From Demequina lutea (GTDB lineage Bacteria; Actinomycetota; Actinomycetes; Actinomycetales; Demequinaceae), in contig NZ_JACBZO010000001.1 in NCBI RefSeq assembly GCF_013409005.1, positions 1,736,001-1,800,000 on the forward strand: a DNA stretch of 64,000 nucleotides, given 5' to 3'. The position numbers and the translations under genes were made by a program. The stretch's first letter is position 1. Each line of letters begins with the position of its first letter. The notes beneath the pieces are model-generated. The model searched no databases. It had not been told where the DNA came from and worked only from the letters and a program-made list of their open reading frames with translations. Of this stretch, positions 26,093-35,479 are shown in pieces.

Positions 26093-26737
26093 ATGCCCAT
26101 TCGTCACGCCCTTTCAACCACCAATATTGCGCTCATCGCGGTCTTCGCCGGCTTGGTTGCCGCGTCGACGCTGTGGCCGGGTGCCGAACTCGTATCCGGC
26201 GTGCCGATCACGCTCCAAACGCTCGCCATCTTGCTCGCGGGCGCCGCCCTCGGGCCGTGGCGAGGAGCCGCGGCCGTCGCGCTCTACCTCGTGGTCGGCA
26301 CCGCGGGAGCGCCGATCTTCGCCGGCCGCGTCGGAGGCTTCGCGGCCTGGGCGGGTCCCACCGCTGGCTTCCTCGGCGGATTCGTGCTCGCGGCCTTCGT
26401 GACCGGCTGGCTCGTGCGCCGAATGCGACTTCGCGGCCAGCTCACCACCACGGGAATCATCGGCGCGTGCGCCGTCGGCTCGCTCGTGGTGCTCAACCTC
26501 ATCGGTTGGGGATTCTTCTCGTTGCGTCTCCACACCTCGCTCGCGGACACTGTGACCTTCGCCTCTCCGTTCCTCGCGGGCGACATCATCAAGGTGTTCG
26601 TTGCGGGCAGCGCCGCGGCGGCCGTCCATCGCGCCTACCCGCAACTCCTCGGCTCGGTACGCTCCACTCCCTCCGCGGCCGACTCCTCGGCCCTCGTGGC
26701 CACTGGAACGAGCGCTGGCAGTAAGTCGGGCGCGTAG
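26093..26737 (+). CDS. bioY: biotin transporter substrate-binding protein BioY
   Basis: A 214-residue integral membrane protein with six helices, the S component of an energy-coupling factor biotin importer. The core motif GVPITLQTLAILLAGAALGPWRGAAAVALYL is nearly identical to the BioY consensus, and the GRVGGFAAWAGPTAGFLGGF stretch also fits. The start ATG has GGGAG 5 nt upstream. It is followed by bioM and bioN, which give the ATPase and the transmembrane coupling subunit. Biotin uptake therefore is likely; a biotin biosynthesis cluster is not seen in the window. Confidence 0.94.
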   Translation: MPIRHALSTTNIALIAVFAGLVAASTLWPGAELVSGVPITLQTLAILLAGAALGPWRGAAAVALYLVVGTAGAPIFAGRVGGFAAWAGPTAGFLGGFVLAAFVTGWLVRRMRLRGQLTTTGIIGACAVGSLVVLNLIGWGFFSLRLHTSLADTVTFASPFLAGDIIKVFVAGSAAAAVHRAYPQLLGSVRSTPSAADSSALVATGTSAGSKSGA

Positions 26738-26741
26738 CGCC

Positions 26742-26747
26742 TAGCCT
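26742..26747 (+). promoter_or_regulatory. predicted -10 element of bioM (leaderless)
   Basis: TAGCCT lies just after the bioY stop and ends 7 nt before the bioM ATG, in an interval (TGACCCC) with no ribosome site. Weaker than the other cases because co-transcription from bioY is also expected. Confidence 0.4.
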
Positions 26748-26754
26748 TGACCCC

Positions 26755-27459
26755 ATGATTGAGTTCAAGGAAGCGGCCGTCGTCGCGCCCGATACGGGCG
26801 TTCCCATTCTCCACCCGACGACACTCACGCTCGATGAACCACGCATCACCATCATCGGCGCGAATGGGTCCGGCAAGTCGACGCTCGCGCGCCTCATCAA
26901 CGGTTTGGCGCTTCCCGTTTCCGGATCGGTGCATGTCGACGGCCTCGACACCCGCAAGCACGGGGCTCTCGTGCGGCGCAAGGTGGGTTTCCTCTTCACG
27001 GATCCCTCGGCGCAGCTCATCATGCCCACCGCGCTCGAGGACGTCATGCTGTCGCTCCGGCGCGTCATCCGATCCAAGAACGAACGCGTCAAGGCCGCCA
27101 TGGCGGCGCTTGAGGACATCGGCCTTGGCGACAAGGGCGACGTGTCCGTCAACGCCCTTTCGGGTGGCCAGAGGCAGCTCCTTGCGCTTGCGGGCGTGCT
27201 CACCGCGACCCCCCTGGTGGTGGTCGCCGACGAGCCGACGACGCTTCTGGACTTGCGTTGGAAGGCCCACGTTGGCGCCCTGCTGCAGGCCCTCCCTATC
27301 CAGCTCATCGAGGTCACTCACGACCTGGAGGCGGCCACGAAGGCCCAGCGCACTCTGGTGATCGACGAGGGATCGGTCGTCTTCGACGGGGATCCCTCCG
27401 ACGCGGTCGCCCACTATCGCAACCTGATGTTCCGTAAGACGAGGGAGCCAAACGCGTGA
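26755..27459 (+). CDS. bioM: energy-coupling factor ATPase, BioM type
   Basis: A 234-residue ABC ATPase that drives the BioMNY transporter. Walker A GANGSGKST is near residue 38, signature LSGGQRQLLAL near residue 130 and Walker B VVVADEPTTLLD follows. Only a single ATPase gene is present, as in the simple bioYMN systems. It ends with a 4-bp overlap to bioN (GTGA). The start ATG has TAGCCT 7 nt upstream, so a second, leaderless promoter inside the cluster is possible. Confidence 0.93.
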   Translation: MIEFKEAAVVAPDTGVPILHPTTLTLDEPRITIIGANGSGKSTLARLINGLALPVSGSVHVDGLDTRKHGALVRRKVGFLFTDPSAQLIMPTALEDVMLSLRRVIRSKNERVKAAMAALEDIGLGDKGDVSVNALSGGQRQLLALAGVLTATPLVVVADEPTTLLDLRWKAHVGALLQALPIQLIEVTHDLEAATKAQRTLVIDEGSVVFDGDPSDAVAHYRNLMFRKTREPNA

Positions 27460-28121
27460 ATCCGGCCGTCGGGTCCTACAGGGCGGGTGCCTCGCCCCTG
27501 CACCGCCTGCCCGCCTGGTCCAAGGTTCTCGCGTTGTTTGCGTGGGCCGTGGTGACCATGATCATCACGGATCCGGTGACCGCCATCGGCCTGTGTGTGG
27601 CGGCACTTTTGCTACTCATCAGCATTCTCCCTCCACCAAAGCCGACGCTCAAAGCACTCGGCTTCATCCTGTTCGTTGCGGCCATGACAGCGTTCTACCA
27701 GGTGTATCGGGGATACGTTGACGCCGGCATCGACATCGCCGCCGACCTCGTCGGGCTTTTTGCTCTCTCCCTCGCCGTCACCGGCTCGACGTCGATGAAC
27801 GACATGCTCGACTTCGCGACCCGTCTCGCGCGCCCGTTCCGACGCATCGTTCCGCCCACGATTCCCGGCCTCATGTTCGCCATCATGCTTCGCACCATTC
27901 CGGAAATTTCGAGAATCATGCGCGAGTCGAGAGACGCCGCCAGGGCGCGCGGAATACGGCGCAACATGACGGCGCTCATGATTCCCACCGCAACTCGCAC
28001 CGTCGGATTTGCCCTCGACCTCGGCGCGGCTCTGCACGCGCGCGGCATCGGAGACGAGGCCCTGGCTGACGCTCCCAAGCGCCGACGCATCCGCCTGACG
28101 GCCCCCGCAAGCACCGAGTAA
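27456..28121 (+). CDS. bioN: energy-coupling factor transmembrane protein, BioN type
   Basis: A 221-residue EcfT/CbiQ family protein with five helices. The coupling motif ESRDAARARGIRRN (residues 158-171) is the Ala-Arg-Gly consensus that contacts the ATPase. It couples BioM to BioY. The start GTG overlaps the bioM stop. A short Arg/Lys-rich tail follows. The gene is 21 bp upstream of the zinc metallopeptidase gene, which has its own GAGGAGG ribosome site. Confidence 0.92.
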   Translation: MNPAVGSYRAGASPLHRLPAWSKVLALFAWAVVTMIITDPVTAIGLCVAALLLLISILPPPKPTLKALGFILFVAAMTAFYQVYRGYVDAGIDIAADLVGLFALSLAVTGSTSMNDMLDFATRLARPFRRIVPPTIPGLMFAIMLRTIPEISRIMRESRDAARARGIRRNMTALMIPTATRTVGFALDLGAALHARGIGDEALADAPKRRRIRLTAPASTE

Positions 28122-28142
28122 GTTGAGGCGCGAGGAGGCATC

Positions 28143-29054
28143 ATGAGTTTCAACGAGGGAACCAGGCTCGACCCCAACCGTGTTCAGCGCAGGGGCCCAG
28201 GCGGTGCCACGGGCGGCCTGGCGATCGGAGGCGGCGTTGGCGGCCTCATCATCGTGATCCTCGCGCTGATCCTCGGTTTTGACCCGTCGCTATTCAACCT
28301 GGATGCGGGCACCTCCGGCACTGGGGGCAACCAGGGCGTCCAAGACGTGACCGCTCAGCAGGACTTCAACGACCGTTGCATGACGGGCGCTTCAGCAAAC
28401 AAGTATGCGGACTGCCGCGTGCTCGCCGTCGTCGAGTCGCTCGACGCGTATTGGGCCGATGCTCTTCCGGCCGCGGGCTTCTCGCACGAACTCCCTGGAA
28501 TCGTGGTCTTCGACCGGTCCACGCCCACCACGTGCGGAACCGCGTCGTCGTCCACCGGTCCGTTCTACTGCCCTCCCGACCAAACCCTGTACGTCAACAC
28601 GACCTTTTTTGACTCGTTGTCCCAGTTCGGCTACCAAAACGGCAATCTTGCCGAGGCATACGTCGTGGCACACGAATACGGTCACCACATCGAGAACGAG
28701 CTCGGCATCTTCGATATCGCGAATCGCTCGGGCTCCGGCGCGAACTCCGATTCGGTCAAGGTCGAGCTCATGGCGGACTGCCTCGCGGGCGTCTGGGTGG
28801 GCCACGCCGCCACCACGCCAGATCCCGATACCGGCGTGCCGTTCCTCAAGCCCGTCACGCAGGATCAGCTCGACAACGCCCTCGCGGCCGCGGCGTCCGT
28901 TGGCGACGACAGGATTCAGCAGACAATCCAGGGCGAGGTCACCCCGCACACGTTCACGCACGGCACGTCCCAGCAGCGCACGGACGCGTTCACGACCGGT
29001 TACACCAACGGCACCGTGGCGGCATGCGACACGTTTGGAGTGGTGGGCAGCTAG
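28143..29054 (+). CDS. neutral zinc metallopeptidase (YpfJ family)
   Basis: A 303-residue membrane-anchored protein. An N-terminal cytoplasmic basic segment is followed by one helix (residues 25-46), then a Gly/Gln linker and the catalytic domain. The zinc motif HEYGH is at residues 177-181, with the third ligand probably Glu in SVKVELMADCLAGVW. Three or four cysteines (RC, CRV, CGT, FYCPP) may form disulfides outside the cell. The family is called YpfJ or neutral zinc metallopeptidase; the substrate is unknown. Its stop codon shares the CTAG at 29051-29054 with the stop of the convergent DUF1697 gene. Confidence 0.9.
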   Translation: MSFNEGTRLDPNRVQRRGPGGATGGLAIGGGVGGLIIVILALILGFDPSLFNLDAGTSGTGGNQGVQDVTAQQDFNDRCMTGASANKYADCRVLAVVESLDAYWADALPAAGFSHELPGIVVFDRSTPTTCGTASSSTGPFYCPPDQTLYVNTTFFDSLSQFGYQNGNLAEAYVVAHEYGHHIENELGIFDIANRSGSGANSDSVKVELMADCLAGVWVGHAATTPDPDTGVPFLKPVTQDQLDNALAAAASVGDDRIQQTIQGEVTPHTFTHGTSQQRTDAFTTGYTNGTVAACDTFGVVGS

Positions 29055-29602
29055 GGCTCCACAAGCATTCCGACCAGCGTGGTGCACGTGCGCCAGTTGC
29101 GGATGGTCATGCCCTTGTAGAGCGGGCTGCTCATGACTCTGGAGAGCTTGCTCTTGGTGCGCTCGGCCGACAAGCGCCTGAAGTAGACGACGTTTGTTCC
29201 CGCCCACGCCGTATCGACACCCTCGCGGATGCCGAATTCGGGCAGCGCCTGCTCGCCTGTGAGTCCTGGCATGAGGAATGCGACGTCGTAGTGGTAAGCG
29301 TCCGGCTGCGCACCAAAGCCCTCGGGGGCATCGGAGACTGCGGCCCGCAACGTCTCGGAGGAAAGCGTGAGGACCACGGTGTTGACGCCATACTCGTCGG
29401 CGAGGACTCCCTCTACGGCTCGCGACACGCGCGACTCGTCCTCGCCGGGCGCCGCCAGCACCACATTGCCGGATTGAATATAGGTGCTGACCCCGCCGTA
29501 CCCGCGTGCGCTAAGGGCGTCGCGCAGGCGCGCCATGGGCACGGGGTTCTTGCCACCCACGTTGATGCCGCGGATGAGCACCACGTGCGTGGGCGCGCTC
29601 AC
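29051..29602 (-). CDS. DUF1697-family protein
   Basis: A 183-residue soluble protein of the DUF1697 family: the N-terminal VVLIRGINVGGKNPVPMARLRDAL and YIQSGNVVL are the consensus, and the LSRVMSSPLYKGMTIRNWRT C terminus fits too. Function is not established. The start GTG lies 4 bp after the sufT stop and the gene is in the same direction as the suf operon, so it is probably the last gene of that operon; no hairpin separates them. Its link to iron-sulfur assembly is only by position. Confidence 0.85.
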   Translation of the reverse strand: MSAPTHVVLIRGINVGGKNPVPMARLRDALSARGYGGVSTYIQSGNVVLAAPGEDESRVSRAVEGVLADEYGVNTVVLTLSSETLRAAVSDAPEGFGAQPDAYHYDVAFLMPGLTGEQALPEFGIREGVDTAWAGTNVVYFRRLSAERTKSKLSRVMSSPLYKGMTIRNWRTCTTLVGMLVEP

Positions 29603-29606
29603 GAAA

Positions 29607-29933
29607 TCAGACGTTGAAGCCGAGTGCCCTCAACTGCTCGCGGCCGTCGTCGGTGATCTTGTCCGGGCCCCACGGCGGCATCCACACCCAGTTGATCCTG
29701 AAGCCGTCCACGAGGCCCTCAAGGCATTCGCGCGTCTGGTCCTCGAGCACGTCCGTGAGCGGGCACGCGGCCGACGTCAGGGTCATGTCGATCACGGCGT
29801 GCTGGTTCTCGTCAAGCTGCACGCCGTACACGAGCCCCAGGTCCACCACATTGATACCCAGCTCGGGGTCGATGACATCGCGGAGAGCCTCCTCGATGTC
29901 CGCCACATTCGCGGGGGTCGTCGTTTCTGCCAT
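29607..29933 (-). CDS. sufT: SufT/MIP18-family (DUF59) iron-sulfur maturation protein
   Basis: A 108-residue DUF59 (MIP18/PaaD-like) protein with the core VIDPELGINVVDLGLVYGVQ and the TSAACPLTDVLEDQ segment with the conserved cysteine. Actinobacterial members help Fe-S cluster transfer, and this one sits in the suf operon after sufU. The open frame runs on 25 codons upstream inside sufU; the ATG at 29933 is chosen because it lies 2 bp after the sufU stop. Expected to work in the cytoplasm as an auxiliary maturation factor. Confidence 0.88.
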   Translation of the reverse strand: MAETTTPANVADIEEALRDVIDPELGINVVDLGLVYGVQLDENQHAVIDMTLTSAACPLTDVLEDQTRECLEGLVDGFRINWVWMPPWGPDKITDDGREQLRALGFNV

Positions 29934-29935
29934 AG

Positions 29936-30403
29936 TCACGATCCTTCCGTGCCGACGGTGGCACGCACGATCGCGTCGCGCAATGCCACCCAACTGAGCA
30001 GCGCGCACTTGATGCGCGCCGGGTACTTTCCCACGCCGACCAAGGCCGTGGCATCATCGAGGAGGTCGTCCCGCTCGTCGCCGAGCAGTTCTCCCCTGTG
30101 GTGCATGAGCGCCATGAAGGCCTCCATGGTCTCATCCGCGCGGCGCAGATCCGCACCATCCATCAGTTCAGTGAGGATCGACGCCGACGCCTGGGAAATC
30201 GAACAACCCTGGCCCTCCCACGAGACCGACGCGAGCTTGTCGCCATCGAGGGCGACACGCACGGTGATCTCGTCGCCGCACGTGGGGTTGACCTGGTGTG
30301 ACTCCCCCACTGAGGAGGCATCGAGGACCACGAGGCCGCTGCCGTGACGCGCCCTCGCGTGGTCGAGGATGACCTGCTGGTACATCTGTTCGAGGTCGCT
30401 CAT
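29936..30403 (-). CDS. sufU: SufU, zinc-dependent sulfur transfer protein
   Basis: A 155-residue SufU protein that accepts sulfur from SufS. Three cysteines are in NPTCGDEI, GQGCSISQAS and IKCALLSW, with the nearby aspartate of GDE; in SufU these bind zinc and exchange ligand with SufS. The start overlaps the sufS stop (ATGA). The size and the GDEI insertion distinguish it from IscU scaffolds. Confidence 0.93.
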   Translation of the reverse strand: MSDLEQMYQQVILDHARARHGSGLVVLDASSVGESHQVNPTCGDEITVRVALDGDKLASVSWEGQGCSISQASASILTELMDGADLRRADETMEAFMALMHHRGELLGDERDDLLDDATALVGVGKYPARIKCALLSWVALRDAIVRATVGTEGS

Positions 30404-31680
30404 GAGCTCATTCCAAAGAAGGGTCGCACCGTGGCGAGGATCTCGACAAAGAGCCTAGCCTCGTCCTCGGTCGTGTACACATGGGCGCTCGCACGGGTCG
30501 AACTCTGTGCGCCGAGTCGCCGGTGTAGGGGCTGGTTACAGTGGTGGCCGACGCGCACGGCGATGCCAGCATCGTCGAGCACCTGGCCCACGTCGTGAGA
30601 ATGCACTCCGTCGACTACAACTGCCGCGAGACCGAGCACGTCGAGGGTGTCTGGATCCCCCACGGGGCCCAAGAGTCGCACTCCAGGAAGCTCGCTGACG
30701 CCCCCGCGCAGGATGTGCCCAATGCGGCGCTCGTGCGCGGCCACGTTGTCCATGCCAAGTGCCATGAGGTATTCGGCGGCCACGCCCATGCCCACCGCCT
30801 GCGCGACCGGCTGCGAGCCGGCCTCGAAACGGGTGGGCGCTTGCGTCCAGGTGGTCTCCTCGAGGGTCACGACCTGAACGGTCCCTCCCCCAAAGATCGA
30901 TGGCGGCAACGCATCAAGGAGGGCTCCACGCCCCCATAGGGCGCCGATGCCGGTGGGACCGAGCATCTTGTGCCCGGAAAACGCGGCAAAGTCGACGCCG
31001 AGCGCGGCAAAGTCAACAGGGATATGCGGAACGGACTGGCAAGCGTCCAAGAACGTGAGCGCACCCACCTCGCGGGCCCGAGCCACGATGGGCGCAACGT
31101 CGGTGACGAGGCCCGTGACGTTCGAGGCGTGGGTGAAGGCGACGAGCTTGGTCGTTTCATCCACGACCGTGGCGAGCTGCTCGAGCCGCATGCGCCCCTC
31201 GTCGCCGACCTCTATCCACCGGAGGGTCGCGCCGGTGCGAGCGCACAACTGCTGCCACGGGATCAGGTTGGCGTGGTGCTCGGTCTCGGTGACCACAATC
31301 GAGTCGCCCGGGCCGATCCGGAAGCGGGCCGACTCCGCGCCGCCGATCCCTGCCGATGCGTTTGCCATGCCGTTTGCCACGAGGTTCACGGCCGCCGTGG
31401 CGTTTCCCGTCCACACGATCTCGCGGTCCTCGGTCGCACCCACGAGGCGCGCCACGGACGCACGAGCGCCCTCGAAGAGCTCGGTGGCCTCCTCGGCGAG
31501 GAGGTGCGCGCCGCGCTGGACCGCGCCATTGTGATGGGTCTCGAAGTCGGCGACGGCGTCAAGCACCTGCTGGGGGCGCTGCGACGTCGCGGCCGAATCG
31601 AGGTACACCAGGGGCTTCCCGTTCCGCACCGTGCGGGTGAGAATCGGGAAGTCGGCCCTGATATCGGTGAGCGCGCGCAT
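30400..31680 (-). CDS. sufS: cysteine desulfurase SufS
   Basis: A 426-residue PLP enzyme that takes sulfur from cysteine for Fe-S clusters. The PLP-binding lysine is Lys238 in FSGHKMLGPTG and the catalytic cysteine is in VGHHCNQPL (Cys381), 45 residues from the end. The N-terminal LVYLDSAATSQRP and the TEHHANLIPW histidine motif are typical of group II desulfurases. The open frame continues up to 32082, inside sufC, but this is an overlapping shadow; the ATG at 31680 lies 8 bp after the sufC stop. Acts with SufU (next gene, overlapping). Confidence 0.95.
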   Translation of the reverse strand: MRALTDIRADFPILTRTVRNGKPLVYLDSAATSQRPQQVLDAVADFETHHNGAVQRGAHLLAEEATELFEGARASVARLVGATEDREIVWTGNATAAVNLVANGMANASAGIGGAESARFRIGPGDSIVVTETEHHANLIPWQQLCARTGATLRWIEVGDEGRMRLEQLATVVDETTKLVAFTHASNVTGLVTDVAPIVARAREVGALTFLDACQSVPHIPVDFAALGVDFAAFSGHKMLGPTGIGALWGRGALLDALPPSIFGGGTVQVVTLEETTWTQAPTRFEAGSQPVAQAVGMGVAAEYLMALGMDNVAAHERRIGHILRGGVSELPGVRLLGPVGDPDTLDVLGLAAVVVDGVHSHDVGQVLDDAGIAVRVGHHCNQPLHRRLGAQSSTRASAHVYTTEDEARLFVEILATVRPFFGMSS

Positions 31681-31688
31681 CGGAAGAG

Positions 31689-32444
31689 TTACGCCTCCAC
31701 GAGGAAGCGGTCGTAGCCCTCTGCCTCGAGCTGGTCGGCCAACTCGGGGCCGCCCTCTTCCGCCACCCGGCCATTGACGAACACGTGGACGAAGTCGGGC
31801 TTGATGTAGTTCAGGATCCGCGTGTAGTGCGTGATGAGCATGATGCCAAGGCCCGTGTTGTCCTTGACGCGGTTGACGCCCTCGGACACGATGCGCAGCG
31901 CGTCGACGTCGAGACCTGAGTCGGTCTCGTCGAGGATCGCCATCTTGGGGCTCAGGAGTTCCATCTGCAGGATCTCGTGGCGCTTCTTCTCGCCGCCGGA
32001 GAAGCCCTCGTTGACGTTGCGTTCGGCGAATGTGGGGTCCATGCGTAGGGCCTCCATCGACACCTTGACGTCCTTGACCCACGTGCGCAACTTCGGTGCT
32101 TCGCCCGTGATGGCCGTCTTGGCGGTACGCAGGAAATTGGACACGGAGACGCCCGGAACTTCGACGGGGTACTGCATCGCAAGGAACAGGCCCGCCTTGG
32201 CGCGCTCGTCGACCGTCATGGCAAGCACGTCGGCGCCGTCAAGAGTGATGGTGCCCTCGGTGACGGTGTACTTGGGGTGACCCGCGATCGAGTAGGCCAG
32301 GGTCGACTTGCCGGAGCCGTTTGGCCCCATGATCGCGTGGGTCTCGCCCGACGAGATCGACAGGTCGACGCCCTTGAGGATCTCCTTGACGCCCTCGGGG
32401 GTGTCGACGGTGACGTGCAGGTTCTTAATCTCCAGGGTGCTCAT
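31689..32444 (-). CDS. sufC: Fe-S assembly ATPase SufC
   Basis: A 251-residue ABC-type ATPase of the SufBCD scaffold. Walker A GPNGSGKST is near residue 40, the signature FSGGEKKRHEILQ near residue 145, and Walker B MAILDETDSGLDVDALR follows. SufC binds SufB and SufD and its ATP cycle drives cluster assembly. The start overlaps the preceding Rieske gene stop by 4 bp. No membrane subunit is expected. Confidence 0.96.
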   Translation of the reverse strand: MSTLEIKNLHVTVDTPEGVKEILKGVDLSISSGETHAIMGPNGSGKSTLAYSIAGHPKYTVTEGTITLDGADVLAMTVDERAKAGLFLAMQYPVEVPGVSVSNFLRTAKTAITGEAPKLRTWVKDVKVSMEALRMDPTFAERNVNEGFSGGEKKRHEILQMELLSPKMAILDETDSGLDVDALRIVSEGVNRVKDNTGLGIMLITHYTRILNYIKPDFVHVFVNGRVAEEGGPELADQLEAEGYDRFLVEA

Positions 32445-32800
32445 GCGTTCTCCTTAATGCCGGAAGTAATGGGGTTGTCGACGTCTACGAGCACACGCTC
32501 GCCGTCGATGTGGACGGGGTAGGCGTCGACTGGGTCGATTGCGGGGAGTTCTGTTGCCTCCCCCGTGCGCAGGTCGAATCGCGCTCCGTGGGCCCAGCAT
32601 TCAACCTCGCAGCCGATGATTTCGCCCTCGGCTAGCGACACCTCGCCATGACTGCAGATGTCGTTGATGGCATAGAACTCGCCGTCATCGGAGCGGGCGA
32701 CCGCGACAGCGACCTCGCTGCCGTCGGCGGCGGTGAGGTACGACTGAACCAAGGTGCCTGGCTTGAGGTCGGAGACGTTGCACGCGAATTGTTCGCTCAC
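32441..32800 (-). CDS. Rieske-type ferredoxin in the suf operon
   Basis: A 119-residue small Rieske protein. The [2Fe-2S] ligands are Cys49-x-His51 (CSH) and Cys68-x2-His71 (CWAH), the classic pattern of bacterial ferredoxin subunits of non-haem oxygenases. In many actinobacteria it lies between sufD and sufC, where it may supply electrons to cluster assembly, but its exact role is unproven. The start GTG at 32800 is one base after the sufD stop; the longer frame up to 32863 is rejected because it lies inside sufD and has no ribosome site. A GAGGAG sequence precedes the start. Confidence 0.92.
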   Translation of the reverse strand: MSEQFACNVSDLKPGTLVQSYLTAADGSEVAVAVARSDDGEFYAINDICSHGEVSLAEGEIIGCEVECWAHGARFDLRTGEATELPAIDPVDAYPVHIDGERVLVDVDNPITSGIKENA

Positions 32801-32801
32801 G

Positions 32802-34034
32802 TCACTCCTCCCCCGCCGCACGCTGCTCGCTTGCAACTTGCTCGAGCTCGGCGTCGATCGCAACCATCAGGCCCTTCTCGACCGACTCGACGCCGATCTC
32901 GCGGATGAGGTCCGCGAAGAATCCACGCACCACGAGCCTGCGGGCCTGCGCCTCGCTGATTCCACGCGAACGCAAGTAGAACATCTGCTCATCGTCGAAG
33001 CGACCGGTGGCCGACGCGTGCCCTGCGCCAGCGATCTCGCCCGTCTCGATCTCCAGGTTGGGGACCGAGTCCGCGCGGGCGCCGTCGCTGAGCACCAGGT
33101 TGCGGTTGAGTTCGTAGGTATCGGTGCCCTCCGCCGCGGCGCGAATGAGCACGTCGCCGATCCACACGGTGTGCGCCTTGGCACCTGCGAGCGCGCCCTT
33201 ATAGGTCACGCGCGAGGTGCAATGCGGCGCCACGTGGTCGACGAATAGCTGGTGCTCTTGGTGCTGGCCCGAGTCGGCGAAGTACAAGCCGAACAGGTCG
33301 ACGCGCGCACCCTCGCCCGCGAGGGCGACGGACGTGTTGAGGCGCACGACCTTGCCGCCCAGGGTCACGACGGATCCGCGTAGCCTGGCGTCGCGGCCGA
33401 GTTTGGCGACGACCTCGCTCACGTGAATGGCATCGGCTTCCCACTGCTGGACGAGCACGAGGTTGAGTCCCGCGTTCTCGCCCACGTCAACCGAAACGAA
33501 TTCGCCGTAGTTGCCGGAGCCGGTGCGCGTCACTACGACGGTGGCCTCCGCGCCCGCGCCGATCTCGAACAGCAGGTGGCCGCGAACGTCCTCGCCCTTG
33601 CCCGACATGCCGATGACGATCGGTTCCGCAACCTGTGTACCAGGGGCGATGCCCAAAGACATGGCGCCGTTTGATCGGGCCACCGCCACGGCCGACGCAC
33701 GGTCGCCCGGTGCGCGCACGGAGCGGAGCGACGCCTCACCTGCGGGGACGTTGGTGAAGGTCACGCCTTGGGGAAGGGTGGGAACGTCCCACACGAGGCC
33801 ACCCTCGCCGCCATCGAGAGAGAGCAGCGGGGCGATCGTGCGCATGGGCGTGAAGCGCCAGTTTTCCTCGCGACCGTTCGGCACTCCGAAGGCCTCGGGG
33901 TCAAAGGACATGAGGCGTTCGGCGCGCGACTTGTCCGGCACGATGGTGCCGTTGTACTTCTGCCCGTGAACGTGGGCAGCGTCGGCCGTGGCCTGCGAGT
34001 GGTCTGTCACTAATGACTGCTCCGTCGTGCTCAA
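32802..34034 (-). CDS. sufD: Fe-S scaffold subunit SufD
   Basis: A 410-residue SufB/SufD-family protein. The right-handed beta-helix core is seen in the region from about 170 to 330 and the conserved C terminus reads [26 protein letters not shown]. It partners SufB and SufC to form the scaffold. Its ATG overlaps the sufB stop by 4 bp. No cysteine cluster is visible in the usual SufB position, consistent with SufD. Confidence 0.95.
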   Translation of the reverse strand: MSTTEQSLVTDHSQATADAAHVHGQKYNGTIVPDKSRAERLMSFDPEAFGVPNGREENWRFTPMRTIAPLLSLDGGEGGLVWDVPTLPQGVTFTNVPAGEASLRSVRAPGDRASAVAVARSNGAMSLGIAPGTQVAEPIVIGMSGKGEDVRGHLLFEIGAGAEATVVVTRTGSGNYGEFVSVDVGENAGLNLVLVQQWEADAIHVSEVVAKLGRDARLRGSVVTLGGKVVRLNTSVALAGEGARVDLFGLYFADSGQHQEHQLFVDHVAPHCTSRVTYKGALAGAKAHTVWIGDVLIRAAAEGTDTYELNRNLVLSDGARADSVPNLEIETGEIAGAGHASATGRFDDEQMFYLRSRGISEAQARRLVVRGFFADLIREIGVESVEKGLMVAIDAELEQVASEQRAAGEE

Positions 34035-35479
34035 CCGACTGATCCTTCCATTTGCATTTCAATGAGACGGTTCAGCTCGAGCGCGTATTCCATGGGCAGT
34101 TCGCGCGCGATGGGCTCCACAAACCCGCGCACGATCATGGCCATGGCCTCGGTCTCGGCCATTCCCCTCGACATCAGGTAGAACAGCTGTTCCTGGCTCA
34201 CGCGAGACACCGTCGCCTCGTGACCCATGCTGACGTCGTCCTCGCGCACGTCCACGTATGGGTACGTGTCGGAGCGGCTGATTTGGTCGACCAACAGGGC
34301 ATCACACAGCACGTTGGACTTCGAGCCCTTGGCACCCTCAAGCACCTGCACGAGTCCGCGGTACGACGTGCGCCCCCCGCCTCTGGCGACCGACTTGCTC
34401 ACGATGCTCGACGAGGTGTTGGGCGCGGCGTGAACCATCTTGGCGCCGGCGTCCTGGTGCTGGCCCTCGCCGGCGAAGGCGATCGAGAGGGTCTCGCCCT
34501 TGGCGTGCTCGCCCACCAAGAAGATGGCCGGGTACTTCATTGTCACCTTGGAGCCGATGTTTCCGTCGACCCATTCCATGGTCGCGCCCTCGTGGGCGAC
34601 GGCACGCTTGGTCACGAGGTTGTACACGTTGTTCGACCAGTTCTGGATGGTCGTGTACCGCACGCGTGCGTTCTTCTTGACGATGATCTCGACGACGGCG
34701 CTGTGCAGTGAATCCGACGTGTAGATGGGCGCCGTACAGCCCTCGACGTAGTGCACGTACGAGCCCTCGTCGGCGATGATCAGAGTCCGCTCAAACTGGC
34801 CCATGTTCTCCGTGTTGATGCGGAAGTATGCCTGCAGCGGGATGTCGACGTGGACGCCCGGCGGGACGTAGACGAACGACCCGCCCGACCAGACGGCCGT
34901 GTTGAGAGCAGCGAACTTGTTGTCTCCCACGGGGATGACCGTCCCGAAGTACTCCTCGAAGATGTCCGGGTGCTCACGCAGCGCGGTGTCGGTGTCCAGA
35001 AACAGGACGCCCTGCTGCTCGAGGTCCTCACGGATCTGGTGGTAGACCACCTCGGACTCGTATTGCGCCGCGACGCCCGAGACGAGGCGCTGCTTCTCGG
35101 CCTCGGGGATGCCCAACTTGTCGTACGTGCGCTTGATGTCGTCGGGCAGGTCGTCCCAACTGGTGGCCTGCTTCTCCGTCGAGCGCACAAAGTACTTGAT
35201 GTTGTCGAAGTCGATGCCGGTGAGGTCGCTACCCCACGTGGGCATCGGCTTCTTGCCAAAGAGGCTCAGACCCTTGAGGCGGATGTCGAGCATCCACTGA
35301 GGCTCGCTCTTGAGCGCCGAGATGTTACGCACGACGGCCTCGCTCAGTCCACGTTGGGCACTCATGCCCGCCGCGTCGGAGTCGTGCCAACCGAACTCGT
35401 AGTTTCCGAGCGAGGCGATGGTTTCGTCTTGAGTCATGGGGGTAGCGATGGGGGTGTCAGTGGGGGTGCTCATCGTCAT
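34031..35479 (-). CDS. sufB: Fe-S scaffold subunit SufB
   Basis: A 482-residue SufB protein, the subunit on which new Fe-S clusters are built. Landmarks are the [31 protein letters not shown]-terminal part, [13 protein letters not shown] (conserved cysteine) and the C-terminal [24 protein letters not shown]. It is the first structural gene of the operon, overlapping the sufR stop by 4 bp. The start ATG is the first in-frame codon. Confidence 0.96.
   Translation of the reverse strand: MTMSTPTDTPIATPMTQDETIASLGNYEFGWHDSDAAGMSAQRGLSEAVVRNISALKSEPQWMLDIRLKGLSLFGKKPMPTWGSDLTGIDFDNIKYFVRSTEKQATSWDDLPDDIKRTYDKLGIPEAEKQRLVSGVAAQYESEVVYHQIREDLEQQGVLFLDTDTALREHPDIFEEYFGTVIPVGDNKFAALNTAVWSGGSFVYVPPGVHVDIPLQAYFRINTENMGQFERTLIIADEGSYVHYVEGCTAPIYTSDSLHSAVVEIIVKKNARVRYTTIQNWSNNVYNLVTKRAVAHEGATMEWVDGNIGSKVTMKYPAIFLVGEHAKGETLSIAFAGEGQHQDAGAKMVHAAPNTSSSIVSKSVARGGGRTSYRGLVQVLEGAKGSKSNVLCDALLVDQISRSDTYPYVDVREDDVSMGHEATVSRVSQEQLFYLMSRGMAETEAMAMIVRGFVEPIARELPMEYALELNRLIEMQMEGSVG

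Noticed and set aside
30541..31716. Plus-strand frames over sufS
   Set aside because: These are reverse-strand shadows of sufS, with low-complexity translated sequence.
31681..32082. Extension of sufS into sufC
   Set aside because: The extra residues are Arg/Gly-rich and lie in another frame of sufC; the homologous SufS sequence begins at the ATG at 31680.
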